DNA of 64,000 bases from Perca fluviatilis (Eukaryota > Chordata > Actinopteri > Perciformes > Percidae): contig NC_053128.1 in the NCBI RefSeq assembly GCF_010015445.1, positions 6,917,840 through 6,981,839 of the forward strand, read 5' to 3'. How positions within the stretch are numbered: the stretch's first letter is position 1; each line of letters starts with the position of its first letter. The notes beneath the pieces are model-generated. The model worked only from the letters and a program-made list of their open reading frames with translations, ran no database searches and was not told the origin of the DNA. Positions 31,840 to 43,270 of the stretch are shown here, in pieces. Both the position numbers and the translations under genes were made by a program.

Positions 31840-32970
31840 TGAGCCTTCGGTTAGCGGCTGTCGGCTCGCTAACTTAAGCTCCGGCGGCTTAATGAGGCAG
31901 CAGAAAGCTGGGCTAAAAACAAAAGGCCTCATTTAAAGCCGGCCCGGCCAGCCGGCTATTGTTATGCTAACGCAGCATTTGAATATTCAGTAAGTTTTTA
32001 ATTAGGAGGGGTCCCGAAAGTGCCCTGCCAAAAAAAAAAAAAAATCCCGCAGCCCTCTGTCAATGCGCAGCTACAAGGAAACGCACACTTTAAACACTCT
32101 ACACTGATGATGCTGGCGGTCGGCCGCCGAGAGTGCCGCGTCGCTGCGTTTCTGTGAGAAGATTGTAATTATTAGTTTTTTGATTCGCAGATTTTTTTTG
32201 ATTTTATTTTTTTCAGTTAATGAACAATTACAGTCGGGCACGAAATATGATTTCTCATTCTGTCTTTTTCAAATGAACGTCAAATGAAAATATCCACATT
32301 TTTGTTTTGCTTATTTAAACGGACGTCCGTGTCCAGTTATTGCGAAGACGTGCACATTTAAATGCATTTCTAATTCCGTTGAAGGGCATTTTCTTTCAGT
32401 CGGCCGCTTTAAGTCCTCTCGGCCGTGGAGCGGCAGAAGCTGCGGTTTTTAAACGCACCGCCGGTGGAGAGGAGGTCAAGGGTCAAGGGCTCGACTCTCC
32501 CGATAAAATGAGAATAAAATAAAAGCGTTGGATAAGAATGTAAGATATTCATTTTTTCCTCAGATGAATAAATTGTAGTTCTATCATGGGAATCAAATAG
32601 GACTGCTAAAGGACTGGAAAAAAAAAAAAAAGATCTGATGATGTTTAAATCAACTAAATGTATTTATGTTTGAGATTAAAGTGACAGTTTAGCGTTATGT
32701 AATGTCAGTGTAATGACTCTGCCCCGGCTCATTTTTAAACATTTAGAAAGAAGGACTTCAGCCACAGAGAGAAGCTTTTCACGCCTGCAGCAGGAAAATA
32801 TGCAAATGAAGGCGCTTCTGTGTGTTGGCGCCGTTGTCTGATCCTGAGAAGGGGCCTTAACGTCGTTCTTAACATCGCCTTTTAAAAAATCAAAAATAAA
32901 AAAAGTTTGATGTGCACTTTGTTTTGCCTACAAAGAGTTAATACATGGGAAATGTATTATGTTTTTGTGA
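31840..32970 (+). other. Non-repetitive intron-like stretch with transcription-factor-like motifs
   Basis: No gene is seen. AGGTCAAGGGTCA at 32473-32485 is a nuclear-receptor DR1. ATGCAAAT near 32804 is an exact POU octamer. TTGAATATTCAGTAAG and TTTTAATTAG lie near 31.98-32.01 kb. The low repeat content contrasts with the rest of the window. Confidence 0.4.
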
Positions 32971-32989
32971 GTGTGTGTGTGTGTGATTG

Positions 32990-33111
32990 TGATGCCAGTG
33001 TGTGTGTGTGTGTGTGTGTGGACATCCTGTGTGCTCAGTAGGCTGGAATTAGAGCACAGCGGGTTATGCAATTATTACTTTATAAATAGACGCGTGTGTG
33101 TGTGTGTGTGT

Positions 33112-33150
<39 letters not shown>

Positions 33151-33301
33151 CGGGCCTGTATCTCCATCTGCTTGACTTATTCTGTTTGAACAACAACAAA
33201 AAGACAAATTTATTGCGTGTTTGTGTGCTTTTGTATGCAAGTGTGTGTGTGCGCTCACGTGTCCTTTCTTTGTGTACAAGCATAAACGTTGAACCCTTTG
33301 C

Positions 33302-33342
<41 letters not shown>

Positions 33343-33345
33343 TAC
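32990..33345. repeat. Cluster of TG microsatellites
   Basis: Four TG runs (about 32998-33020, 33092-33146, 33239-33252 and 33308-33340), with TCTG and GCGTGCG interruptions. Confidence 0.9.
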
Positions 33346-33705
33346 AAATTGTAGAAATGTGTGTCTGTTTCAACATGCACCTTTTCTTCTTTTTTTTTTA
33401 TAAATTTTATTTTTAGAAATGCTGAAAACGTGTCTCTTTTTTGGGGGTGTTTGTGGTGTATTACACTTTTTATTGTTTGGCTCTCTAGGTTAAGATTTAA
33501 TAACGTCCGAGCGTCTTTCAGGTTTTTTTCCGAGCTTGTGCCATGTGTGTGTGTGTGTGTTTTGTGTAGTGTACTTACACTGTGGTAGGTTAAATAGGCT
33601 TTTGCCTTTCTTTACATTAGGATGACAACATTCCATTAACATTGAACAAGTGTGCCTGTGTGTGTGTGAGTTTGCTATCTATGTCTGAGTGCTTTAAGAC
33701 ACTCT

Positions 33706-33708
<3 letters not shown>

Positions 33709-33761
<53 letters not shown>

Positions 33762-33900
33762 TTTTTTTTTGTGTGTGTGGGTGGGGGGGGGGGGGCTGCC
33801 CTGTCCTGTCGGTGGGGTCAATGTTGCAGGTAGTGAGGTGTGTGTGTGTGTGTGTGGTGTCTGGCAGACACTCACACACTCACACACACACACACACACA

Positions 33901-33979
<79 letters not shown>
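33709..33979. repeat. (TG)n and (CA)n inverted arms
   Basis: About 24 TG units (33709-33757), a T run and a G run (11 G), then a second TG run (33838-33856), then about 50 CA units with two CTCA interruptions (33870-33979). The arms are complementary and about 110 bp apart. Confidence 0.95.
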
Positions 33980-33980
<1 letters not shown>

Positions 33981-34786
33981 GTTCAGGCTTTAACTTAATC
34001 CTTCTGCATCAGATTATCTGACACTGATGCGGCTGATACACACACTGATACATAAAAGAACTGTTGACACACACACACACACACAAACACACACTGAACA
34101 CATCTTTTTATTAAACAGGAAGTAAGGTAAAAATTGACATAGTGATGTGTTTTAGTAGACATAGTAGTGTGTTTTTTTTAACATTAACACAACAGAAAAT
34201 GAATAATTCTTAGTTCTGATAATAACTCAATTGTATTAGTCAGTTATAGAGCTGCACTATATCTTTTCTGTAAACATTTAGCAGTTTTTTTTCAGAATCA
34301 CAGCAGTCTATAAACAAAAATCAAAACCACTTTATTTGATTTTCTGGCAACTTTGAGTTTTTTGACCTAGTTATTAAATGATGCATCAGACAAATACCGC
34401 ACCAGACATCATGATAATGGAAATAAATTGCATTTGGCCCACATGCTTTAGAAGTATCAACCTAGTTGATGATATTTGTGTCTCACTGTGTGTGTGTGTG
34501 TGTGTGTGTGCGTGTGTGTGATGTTCTCTTGCTGTAGTGTTCAGCCAGTGAACGGCGAGACCTCTCTTTCACCATTTCCCGTATCTTCATTACTAATGTA
34601 GGAAAGGGTAATTAGCAGGTCATTAGTGATGTCATAGCTGTCAGACGTTTTGAAATGGAAGTGTGAGAGCGGCTTGCTGATGGAGAGCCGATGTGTCGCT
34701 GATAACGAGACGTTTTTCTGGTTTAATCTTGCATAAAGGTGCTGGATGACTTTTGTTCATTTTGGACGTGCTTTGCATAGACTAGC

Positions 34787-35116
34787 GTTGTGTATAGGGC
34801 TTCGCGATATGAGGAAAATCTCGAATTGCGATACTACGATCGCGATATGATTCACGATATTGGAGGGAATGATCTTTTTTGTATCACTATTGTCATTTTC
34901 ACCCAAAAATAATATAAATATATATATTTTTTAATATATATTTTCTTTACTCTGTACGATAGGATGTGTAGGGCAGGACGTCTCTGCAGCACCACGATGC
35001 TTTGACACATATTTAGCTTTTAACAAATATTGCACCTCTCTGCGATTTGGATATTGCACCAGTCCATATTGCGATTTTGATAACATTGCGCATAATTGTG
35101 CAGCCCTAATTGTGTA
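34787..35116. mobile_element. hAT-like MITE (TAGGGCTTCGCGATATG)
   Basis: Ends TAGGGCTTCGCG and GTGCAGCCCTA at 34795 and 35108 are inverted TAGGGCTG-type hAT ends. The flanking 8-mers GTTGTGTA and ATTGTGTA match at seven of eight bases. The interior is rich in GCGATA/ATCGC words. Non-coding. Confidence 0.8.
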
Positions 35117-35249
35117 CCAGGGCTGGGACGTTGTCTTTTTGTCCCGATTTCAACTCCTTCACAATAAAGGGGTGCCGATTTGATTTCTATTGCGACTTTC
35201 ATTCATTGCGCTTAGATGGTATCGAGTATTGGGATTTTCTTTTCCTTCT

Positions 35250-35645
35250 TTAACCCTTGTGTTGTCTTCCTGTTTCCCATGAACTTGTCAAAATCGAATT
35301 TAAAACGTTTTTGCCACTTATTTCAATGTTTTAAAAAAAATTCATGGTCATTAAACTTAGTTTATATGACATTATACCTCATCTTTGGGGGTAAAACAAA
35401 GCAGGAATTATGAATTATTTTGACTAATACTTAAGATCAGAGGATGTTGAGTGGATCATGTTAATGTCAAAGTTTAGTCAGGATGCTGTTTTTTTTTTTT
35501 TTAAATGCTATATAATTTTAATAAAACAACCAAAATGCACTGAGAGTAATCATTAATTTAACCTGCATGGGTTCCATACAACGTACAACGTGCATCTATA
35601 TCTTTGAAAATGGATCAAATTTGACCTGAGGACGACAGGAGAGTT
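35250..35645. mobile_element. TTAA-target MITE, right end decayed
   Basis: It begins TTAACCCTTGTGTTGTCTTC. The right part has TCAAATTTGACCTGAGGACG followed by a mutated end (GAGAGTTGAC). Confidence 0.65.
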
Positions 35646-35649
35646 GACA

Positions 35650-37455
35650 AAAACAAAAGTTGAATAAGGCCGGCCACACGCGTGGCGTTTCTGTTGCGTG
35701 TCGGTTGGGTGGCGCTGCTGCTGCTAGCCTCGTCTGGACACATGTAGCCTATGTTTCCCATTTCCCCTGCACTCAAGCAGTAGTATACTTCATGTTAAAC
35801 ATAAATAGGCCTATATACTGATCTGATTACAGCAAAGACAATGTCGGCAGTATTGACGGCAAAATAGGCTCCAGAATATTTCGTTCTGCATTGACAGGTG
35901 CGATATCTGAACATATTTTCCCATTCTATTTTGCCTGGAAACGCTTCCAACACGCTTGTGTGTCGCGTGAAAAATAGGCGTTGGCCCTATTTCTAGCATG
36001 CACGTGTTGTCGTGTCATGCAGGCAGTGTGCACGCTCTAACCTGTTAACACAGGAGCCGAAATATAAACGGACACGCCACGCAGCTGGCACGCTCACGCC
36101 ACGCAGGCAGTGTGAAGCCGACCTAATACACTTCTAGAGACAATGTACAATGAGACATTTCTAATTATTTTCTACGAAGAATGCACGTCACATGTCAGTT
36201 AGTCAGTCTGAGTCATTGTACTTTCTGCTTTTTCAGCTTTCTGTCTGTTTTGCTGGAAACGGATATGATGTATGCGGTACCGTATAAACAGAAAATATTT
36301 AGGTTAGGTTTTTTTTGTTTTTTTAATTGATTCTAGGGAAAATAATCAATTTTAAAAATCGTCGGCACAAAAAAATCACAATATCATATGTGAATGGATT
36401 TTTTTAGATGAAGTTTGGGAGGTTCTGTACGTTATTAAGCTGCAGTGTTTGAAATTGAGATTCATATTTACTGCTCGCTGTCCATTATTTATGTATATTT
36501 TGAATGCTGGGTTTTAGGTTCAGGGGTTTAATGCATGTTCAAATGTGGCTGTGAGATTTAAATGATGCGTGATGTTATTGGTAATCAGAGGTAAAAAATA
36601 TATATAATTGATGTGTTTTATGGAGCTTTCCTGCAGTGAAAGGAGACAGGGTGACCTGAAGGCAGCATGCAGCCTGTAGGATTAAAGGCCTGAGCTAGCT
36701 GCAGCATCACCAACATTTGCTCTTTTATATCGTTTTTTCAAGTGCACTATATTCTATATTTTGGCTGCATGTTATTAGAAGCGTGTCTGCAGAGCCTCCA
36801 CGTGTCCTAAGACTATTTATTTGGTTCAATATCAGAACTTAGAAGTAATTCAATTGCCTTGCAATTGCACTTTTATCAGATTTTATTTGTCTTTCTGTCA
36901 TAATTCGTCGAATTTTTTAGCAGCAGCATACAGAAGGGAGACAAACTTTCATCCTCAGTGACTTAATACTTACCTTTAAAAAGAGAGGGCTCGTCTTTTA
37001 TTTATTTTTTTACACTATAGCCTAGTGACTGTAATTCAAGGTGGACCTAAAGAAATATCTACCAATTTATTCAAAAACAGAGAAAGCGCTAATCTAGGAA
37101 AAGAGGCTACTATTAGAAGATGTAGCCTATAATATGACTGAATACACAATCATAATGTTTACAGTGTGGAAGCTTGTTATCACATAACTGCAAGATGTTT
37201 CAATGAAATGCTTTAAGTTGGTCCGGAGGGGTTTTTTGGTGTCGTGGTAACCTGCTGCACAGTTTGTCTCTGGTTTATCCGTTGGTATATATTTACAGTA
37301 CAGACTCCATACCTGCATTTCATTACACTGACCTGTCTGACCAGCAATCATGTGCCTGAATGCAACTGGAATATGTCAAAAACATTGAAAATAAACACAG
37401 GGCGTGTGCTGTATGTCATAATATATCGTAATATGCAGGTTGTTAAAAGAATGGT
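35650..37455 (+). other. Unassigned intron-like stretch
   Basis: No coding exon or complete mobile element recognised. A CACGCCACGCAGGCAGTGTG-rich piece near 36.0-36.1 kb mirrors GGCGTTTCTGTTGCGTGTCG near 35.69 kb and may be an old TIR element. Confidence 0.35.
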
Positions 37456-37460
37456 CAGTT

Positions 37461-37490
37461 TTTCTCTCTCTCTATCTCTCTCTCTCTCTC
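37461..37490. repeat. (CT)n microsatellite
   Basis: CT repeats with one TATCT interruption. Confidence 0.85.
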
Positions 37491-37578
37491 TGTCTTTATA
37501 AACCCTTGGCTTTTAATGTGCAAAGTCGCAGCTGCCAAAATTATGTACGTGCACATCAACACACACACACAAACACAA

Positions 37579-37610
<32 letters not shown>

Positions 37611-37612
37611 AT

Positions 37613-37722
37613 ATAAAACCTACCAAGTTCTCTTTATCTTCCAGCCAAAAATGTTAAGTTACTTAAGCTTGCCTTTTGCTCTGAAGCTTGTGCTTAGTAC
37701 ATATGAGAATAGGCTTTAGCGC
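37613..37722 (+). repeat. Duplicated segment B, copy 1
   Basis: It starts ATAAAACCTACCAAGTTCTC and ends ATAGGCTTTAGCGC, flanked by (CA)n on both sides. The reverse complement recurs at about 40035-40145, nearly identical (differences mainly at TCTTCC versus TTCTCT). No gene or TIR is visible inside. Confidence 0.85.
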
Positions 37723-37733
37723 ACACGCGCGCC

Positions 37734-37789
<56 letters not shown>
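37723..37789. repeat. (CA)n with CG-rich start
   Basis: CACACGCGCGCCCG leads into about 27 CA units. Confidence 0.95.
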
Positions 37790-37792
<3 letters not shown>

Positions 37793-38163
37793 TCAAACTG
37801 TGAGTCATCCGTGTGTGTCCCATAAGGGAAGGTGGACTGTAGCGGAGCAGAATGGGTCTGCATTCTTTGGATAGCTGGGTATTTCCACCCTGACCTGGCC
37901 ATGGGAAGAGAAGCTCTCTGTCTCTGAGTCACAGGTTTGATTCCCGGTGTCTGTCTGACTGAGGGCCTGCCAGCCTGATCAAACTTCTGAACATCCAGGT
38001 CAGCTGGAAGGAGGGGACAGGCAGCAGCAGCAGTAGATGATGGTTCATGTATCTGGTCGGCCGGCTGTAGTTTCACAAGGGCCGTCAGGGTACAGAGGCC
38101 TTTCAGCTGCACGTACAGAAACAAGCCATCTGGCAGTTGAGGGGGTGGAGGAAATATTATCAC
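37790..38163. other. Unassigned stretch with a long minus-strand open frame
   Basis: A minus-strand frame of over 100 codons (PDGLFLYVQLKGLCTL..., then TPGIKPVTQRQRASLP) ends in the CA tract. No family was recognised, its 3' end is microsatellite translation, and no splice sites fit well. It could be a decayed repeat or pseudogene. Confidence 0.3.
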
Positions 38164-38872
38164 TAGGGCTGGGTATCGCCCAATGATTTCCCCATTCTAT
38201 TCTGATTCACAACGTCCCGATTTGATTCAATGTCAATTAGGTTTGGGAAATTTCAGTGACAATTAGGGTTGGGTACTGAAACCCGGTTCCACTACACACC
38301 CGGTACAAATCGCAAATTTTGGTTCCTCATTTCGGTGTCAACTGAAATTTTTTCCCTCTGTCGCTCCGAAACGGACGTAAAAATATCCCCCTTTCTCTGT
38401 AGTCTACCGTCAGCTAGCTACCGTAAATGTAGGCTGCTTTTAAAATGCCATATTCTCCCTCTGGGCTCACCAAAACGGACGTAAAAAAAAAATATTAACC
38501 ATTCACTGCACGTGATCGCTAGTAAACATATTACATCTTTGATGTCATTTTTCAGTTTTTCAAGAATCGGTTTAGGAATCGGAATCGTTTTAAAAGTACC
38601 GGTTCGGAATCGTAAAAATCCAAACGATACCCGACCCTAGTTACAATACCAATTTTGCTTGGATATAAAAGAGAACTCATGCTGTAAATTGTACAAGTAA
38701 GAAGCAACCCTTTCATCATTTTTATAATGCACCAGGTTACTGTTTACTATTGCTAAACGACAGTGGTCACAACTGAGTCATAGTCATTTGAATGTGTGCT
38801 TAACTTATTATCGAAATAGTTGGCGATTCATTTAATAGTTGACAGCTAATCGATTGATCTTTGCAGCTCTGG
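38164..38872. mobile_element. Old hAT-like element split by a younger one
   Basis: It starts TAGGGCTGGGTATCGCCCAA. The flanking sequence resumes after the inner element (38264-38639) and closes CTAATCGATTGATCTTTGCAGCTCTG, an end like that of the 42091 element. The outer target duplication is not visible. Confidence 0.5.
38256..38647. mobile_element. hAT-like MITE nested in the 38164 element
   Basis: Ends TAGGGTTGGGTACTGAAACC and GATACCCGACCCTA (38264-38639). The flanks GTGACAAT and GTTACAAT differ at one base, as expected for an 8-bp hAT duplication. It carries paired ACGGACGTAAAAA words and is non-coding. Confidence 0.8.
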
Positions 38873-38917
38873 TCAAATGTACACCAGCTTCTGTGCTAAA
38901 TGCGCTACTTTTGACCC

Positions 38918-39318
38918 ATTTACAGTAGGGCTGGGAATCACCAGAGGCCTTACGATACGATATCATCACGATACTTATGTCACGATACGATATTATTGCG
39001 ATTTTAAACATATTGCAATATTCTGCGATATATTGCAATTCATTAACTTTTTTCCAACTAAACATTTTTCCCAATTTCAAATTATGTCCCCAAAAGGAAA
39101 CTTTGTCAACATCTGTTTTATCTAAAAAGATACATTTCTCTGTTTGTTCATCTCACTGCAATTGTATTGCTGCAAAATCAGATTGTCAAGCAGACAAACT
39201 GACAACACATATATAATGAAAGATTGATACTTGGCGTCTGTGTATCGATACAGTATTGCCACAGAAAATATTGCGATACTATGCTGTATCGATTTTTCCC
39301 CCCACCCCTAATTTACAG
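38918..39318. mobile_element. hAT-like MITE with perfect 8-bp target duplication
   Basis: The element 38926-39310 starts TAGGGCTGGGAATCACC and ends TTCCCCCCACCCCTA. ATTTACAG is present unchanged on both sides. The interior is rich in ACGATACGATAT/TGCGATAT words. The perfect duplication suggests a fairly recent insertion. Confidence 0.85.
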
Positions 39319-40015
39319 TACACGCCCTGCAGTGCCCTGCTGTGCCCTGCTATGCCCCGCAGTGCCCTGCTACGCCATTAACTACTTTTTCCTCGCTACT
39401 GTGGCACTGACTGCTTGCTCTTGGGGGAATTACTGGAATTTTTTGGCTCTTTGGGTAAATTATAGAGTTTGGTCTAGACGTACTCTATCTGTAAAGTGTT
39501 GAGATAACTCTTGTTATGAATTCATAATATAAATAAAATTGAATTGAATTGAAATTTAGCCTTTGGTTTGAATGAATGGAAAAATAAATGGAACATTGAT
39601 ACTTCACATTAGGATGGCTGTGAATCAACTGTGCGGATGCTGCCGTGATGTTACATTTAGCTATATTAGCTGGTGGGCTAATATAATATTTGAAGAATGT
39701 GTTTGACGAAAACCTAAAATTTGAGGATGTGTTTGTAGCACAGGATTTATTCGGTGCTTTGGTCTGAGATTTACTCACTCAGCTTCAATATCATAAAACA
39801 TAGCAAAAGGCCCAGCTGGGGTTTTATGTCCTGTACTCTTGTAAAACACTGTCTGCGATACATTATCACATCAGCTCTTATTTCTCTGTGCTGTGACTGT
39901 CTGTCGTACATGCGCCTGCGTTCAGTTGTAGTTTCTCTGCTGCGTGGCTGCTGTTACTCGCACCTTCACTCCTGTTACTGTTAGCTGGGAACGGTGGGTG
40001 TTGTCCGTGTGTGTG
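39319..40015. other. Unassigned stretch with a GCCCTGC tandem
   Basis: GCCCTGC(A/T)(G/A)T repeats about six times near 39325-39375 (roughly 10-bp units). Otherwise nothing was recognised. Confidence 0.4.
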
Positions 40016-40034
40016 TGTGAGTGTGTGCGCGCGC

Positions 40035-40145
40035 GCTAAAGCCTATTCTCATATGTACTAAGCACAAGCTTCAGAGCAAAAGGCAAGCTTAAGTAACTTA
40101 ACATTTTTGGCTAGAGAATAAAGAGAACTTGGTAGGTTTTATATA
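40035..40145 (-). repeat. Duplicated segment B, copy 2 (inverted)
   Basis: This is the reverse complement of 37613-37722, flanked by GTGTGTGCGCGCGCG on the left and TATATATGTGTGTGTG on the right. The flanking microsatellite has been inverted along with it. Confidence 0.85.
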
Positions 40146-40152
40146 TATGTGT

Positions 40153-40185
<33 letters not shown>

Positions 40186-40242
40186 TTAGTGTAAGGGGCT
40201 CTACTGAGAACAAGTGTGTCAGCCCTGGTTTAGAGTGGTGTC

Positions 40243-40283
<41 letters not shown>

Positions 40284-40344
40284 AAAGCTACCATGTCTTC
40301 ATTATCAAAGTGGTAAACAGGGACTATTGTCGTTTTTGTTAAGC

Positions 40345-40379
<35 letters not shown>

Positions 40380-40384
40380 TGTGT
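40146..40384. repeat. Three TG/CA tracts
   Basis: (TG)n at 40147-40185, (CA)n at 40243-40280 and (TG)n at 40346-40384. After the CA tract the words ATAAAAGCTACCATGTCTTC resemble the start of segment B. Confidence 0.9.
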
Positions 40385-40699
40385 GTTCTAGTGGGTCAGT
40401 CATGCTGTGGTGAGCTGTTAGGGAGGCTGCATGGACTGGCTGATTAACACCGGACAGCTGTCACACTTTAAACAACAAGACAACAAAACGGTAACACACA
40501 CAGTGCAGCACAGTACAGCTGAATGGCAGTTAGCGCTGTGTGTGAGCTCACACAGCATTCCGTTAGCAGTTTAGCTTCAGTGGCAGCGACAAGCTTACGT
40601 GAGGATCACACAATCCAGCGTTCAGTCGGAGAGAGGCGGATGAGCGTTTTGTGTCTTTGGACGGAATCTGAATTGGGCCGGCTCTCACCAGCGCTGAGG

Positions 40700-41150
40700 T
40701 GTTACAGTTGAATTTAGCCGAGCAAAGGTGACTTGTGAGCCGGGTACAGAGCACCGTCAGGAGCTGGTCGTTTCAGACGCCGTTGCGGTTGAGTTTAGCC
40801 AACAGATGGTGGTCGTCATGCGGCAGCGACAGTTACGGTTTAGGCACCAAAACGTATAGTTAAGATTAGGAAAAAAGATGGTGTGGTTTGGATTAAAACA
40901 CCAGTAGTACTCCCGGGACAGGAACACCCGTTTCCTGGGTAAAAGTCTTGTGTTCTCCCCGGGACACAAAGTCTGTTTTATGACCCAGCCGTCCACCCCG
41001 ACCACCTCCCTACGCAGACCTTCATGGTCACATACAGCAGCAATCAATGTGGGGCATACAGCAATAAATATGTGGGATACATACAAATTAAAGTGCATTA
41101 CTTTTTGTAGCTATACGTAAGAACGTTTTTGAGAACAGCCTGAAAGTGGG
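40700..41150. repeat. Dispersed fish repeat related to the 6446 element
   Basis: GTGAGCCGGGTACAGAGCACC, GGCACCAAAACGTATAGTTA and the tRNA-like GGGTAAAAGTCTTGTGTTC stretch occur in the same order as at 6.85-7.1 kb. The tail (CAGCAATAAATATGTGGGAT) matches 20.80-20.90 kb, so 20690-20910 is a second fragment. Confidence 0.5.
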
Positions 41151-41650
41151 CTAGTATCTGTGGAGAAAAGGCTATTTAACAGCCCTTCACACACAAACAC
41201 ACACACTAATGGCCGGTGTGCCACGCTGAGAGGAGCGTTAGTTTGATGCCCATTTTGTCCTGTGCTGGCACTGCCAGGCTTCATGCAAATAGGTCACACA
41301 CACACACACACACACAATAATAGAGCCTTACAAACAGTTGGGCGCACCATATCCTGCTGTCAACGTGTCAGTGCTCGACTGAACTGCATCCTCCGAACAC
41401 AAACGTGATCCTTTCTATCCATCAATCCATCCATGTGATCGAACATCTGGTCCACATCATGCGGACTGTTTTCACTCTCCATCCATCTAGATTTGTGTTA
41501 TGCTGCTGTTTGTACTGAAATGCATCTCTAGCCAACAGCATCACTGCTTTCTCTCTCTCTCACTCACACACACACACACACCATCAATGGCCATGGTGAT
41601 AGATGCTACCCAGCATCCATACGGTGCTCATTTTTAATACCTGGTCATGG

Positions 41651-41653
41651 AAA

Positions 41654-41721
<68 letters not shown>
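41651..41721. repeat. (AAAG)17 microsatellite
   Basis: A perfect AAAG run on the plus strand, all purine. Confidence 0.97.
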
Positions 41722-42082
41722 ATGCGCCAAAGACTACAAAGAGAAATAAAGGAAGGACATAAAGTAAGAACAAACAGAAAAGAATCCTGCAGCTCCGGAG
41801 TGCTGAAGTAATCAGCTCTTTGATCTAGCTCCTTTATTATTCCAGTGTGGGCCAAATAATGTAGTCCTGATTGTGTTGCTGGCAACCAGTGAGCTTCCAT
41901 ATGTTGGCTATTAGAGGCTCTCACAGGCTCTTACAGGCTTGCCTCCATGCCGCTGCTGAAAACTGCTTCTTCTGTGGTGGTTTTTCAGGGGGTCACAGGT
42001 TCAGGCTGAGACAGGGAATTGATATTTGAATTAATTATATAAAGACTGACAGTATGTATGATTTTAAGACTGGTGTTGAGGT

Positions 42083-42412
42083 AAGGGCCATAGGGCTGCA
42101 ACTAACGATTATTTAAACTGTCGATTATTTTCTCGATTAATCTATTAGGCTAGAGAATTGGTCTGTAAAATGTTAGAAAATGGTGAAAAACATTTTTCAA
42201 AGCCCAAGACGACGTCCTCAAATGTCTTGTTTTGTCAACTCAAAGATATTTCGAGGAGTGAAGAAACCAGAAAATATTCACATTTATGATGATGAATCTT
42301 TTCTTTCTTAAAATGTATTCAAACCGATTAATCAATTATCCAAATAGTTGGTGATTAATTTAGTTGACTACTATTTGGTTAATCGATTAACCTTTGCAGC
42401 TCTAAAGGGAAA
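42083..42412. mobile_element. hAT-like MITE (TAGGGCTGCAACTAACGATT)
   Basis: Ends TAGGGCTGCAACTAACGATT and AACCTTTGCAGCTCTA (42091-42404). The flanks AAGGGCCA and AAGGGAAA match at six of eight bases, so it is an older insertion. It has TCGATTA/TAATCGA-rich arms and is non-coding. Confidence 0.75.
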
Positions 42413-43025
42413 TGTAGAAAAGGGAAAGCAGTGAAAAGATGACTTTAAAACTCTGTATACTGTAGCACTGAGCATGCTTTCAGTTGTGTGTTTGAGGAGG
42501 ATGCACTTAGTCGCCTCGGACAAAAAGCATCCGCCAAATGAATGTAATGTGATTCACTGTGATAGACAGGGACGGTCGTGGTGAGCAGGTTTGCAGATGA
42601 CATTGTTTTTCTTCTCCATTAACACCATCAGAAACAGAAAACAAACGGACTAATTCCAGTTCTTGTGGTCTTCCCGTAGTATCCCTGTACTGTAGCACCG
42701 ATATGTAGTTCAATTTCTTTTAAGGAGGGTCACACCAGCTACAGCAATAATCCCTTAATACATTAATCCTCCATGTCCATTAGACCGCCCCACAATCTGA
42801 CCCAGTGAGATATTTAACTGTAACAACCATTGGCCATGTTTTTCAGTTAGCATGCATATTTCTGCTCTCCAGAGGTTGATTCCCAATGATTTTAAAACCT
42901 CCTGACTTTTCTTCCAGTGCTTCCATCAGGCTGAAGTATCCATTATTTTGTCCGTCAATTTAGCTCATGACAATTTGTCAACTAATAGCTGGATGTTGAA
43001 TGTAATGATCACTATCCTGCTCCTC
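42413..43025 (+). other. Unassigned intron-like stretch
   Basis: No gene was recognised. Part of it (42720-42960) is non-repetitive with TAATCC, TTAATAC and TTAGCATGCAT motifs, a candidate for conserved regulatory DNA that only alignment could test. Confidence 0.3.
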
Positions 43026-43029
43026 AGAG

Positions 43030-43270
43030 GATGAACCCTTGGCCTAAAACACAGGGCTTTGAAGCGGGGGAGCGGAGTTCGTGTCCCAGGGAGAACACAT
43101 GACTTTCACCCAGGAATCATGGGTCGGGGCTCGGTGTTTTAATACAAACCACAATCTTTTTTCTAATCATAACTAGTCGTTTCGGTGCTTAAACTTAACT
43201 TTTCATCGTATGTCACTTTTTGTCGGCAAAAGTAAACTGCAACAGCCCTGAAGAAGTCTATTTGTGCCGC
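43030..43270 (-). repeat. Fragment of the tRNA-like/CAACGC repeat group
   Basis: Minus-strand words GGTTTGTATTAAAACACC, AAGTTTAAGCACCGAAACGA and the GACTTTCACCCAGGAATCATGGG block match the 6.9-7.1 and 40.8-40.95 kb copies. A further scrap lies at 43760-43865. Confidence 0.45.

Noticed and set aside
37663..38163. A 166-codon minus-strand frame as a possible gene
   Set aside because: Its C-terminal part is CA-repeat and segment B translation, no family was recognised, and no matching exon signals were found.
42590..42620. FADDIVF, similar to a reverse-transcriptase active-site box
   Set aside because: Stop codons lie close on both sides and no other RT motif surrounds it; a short chance match is more likely.
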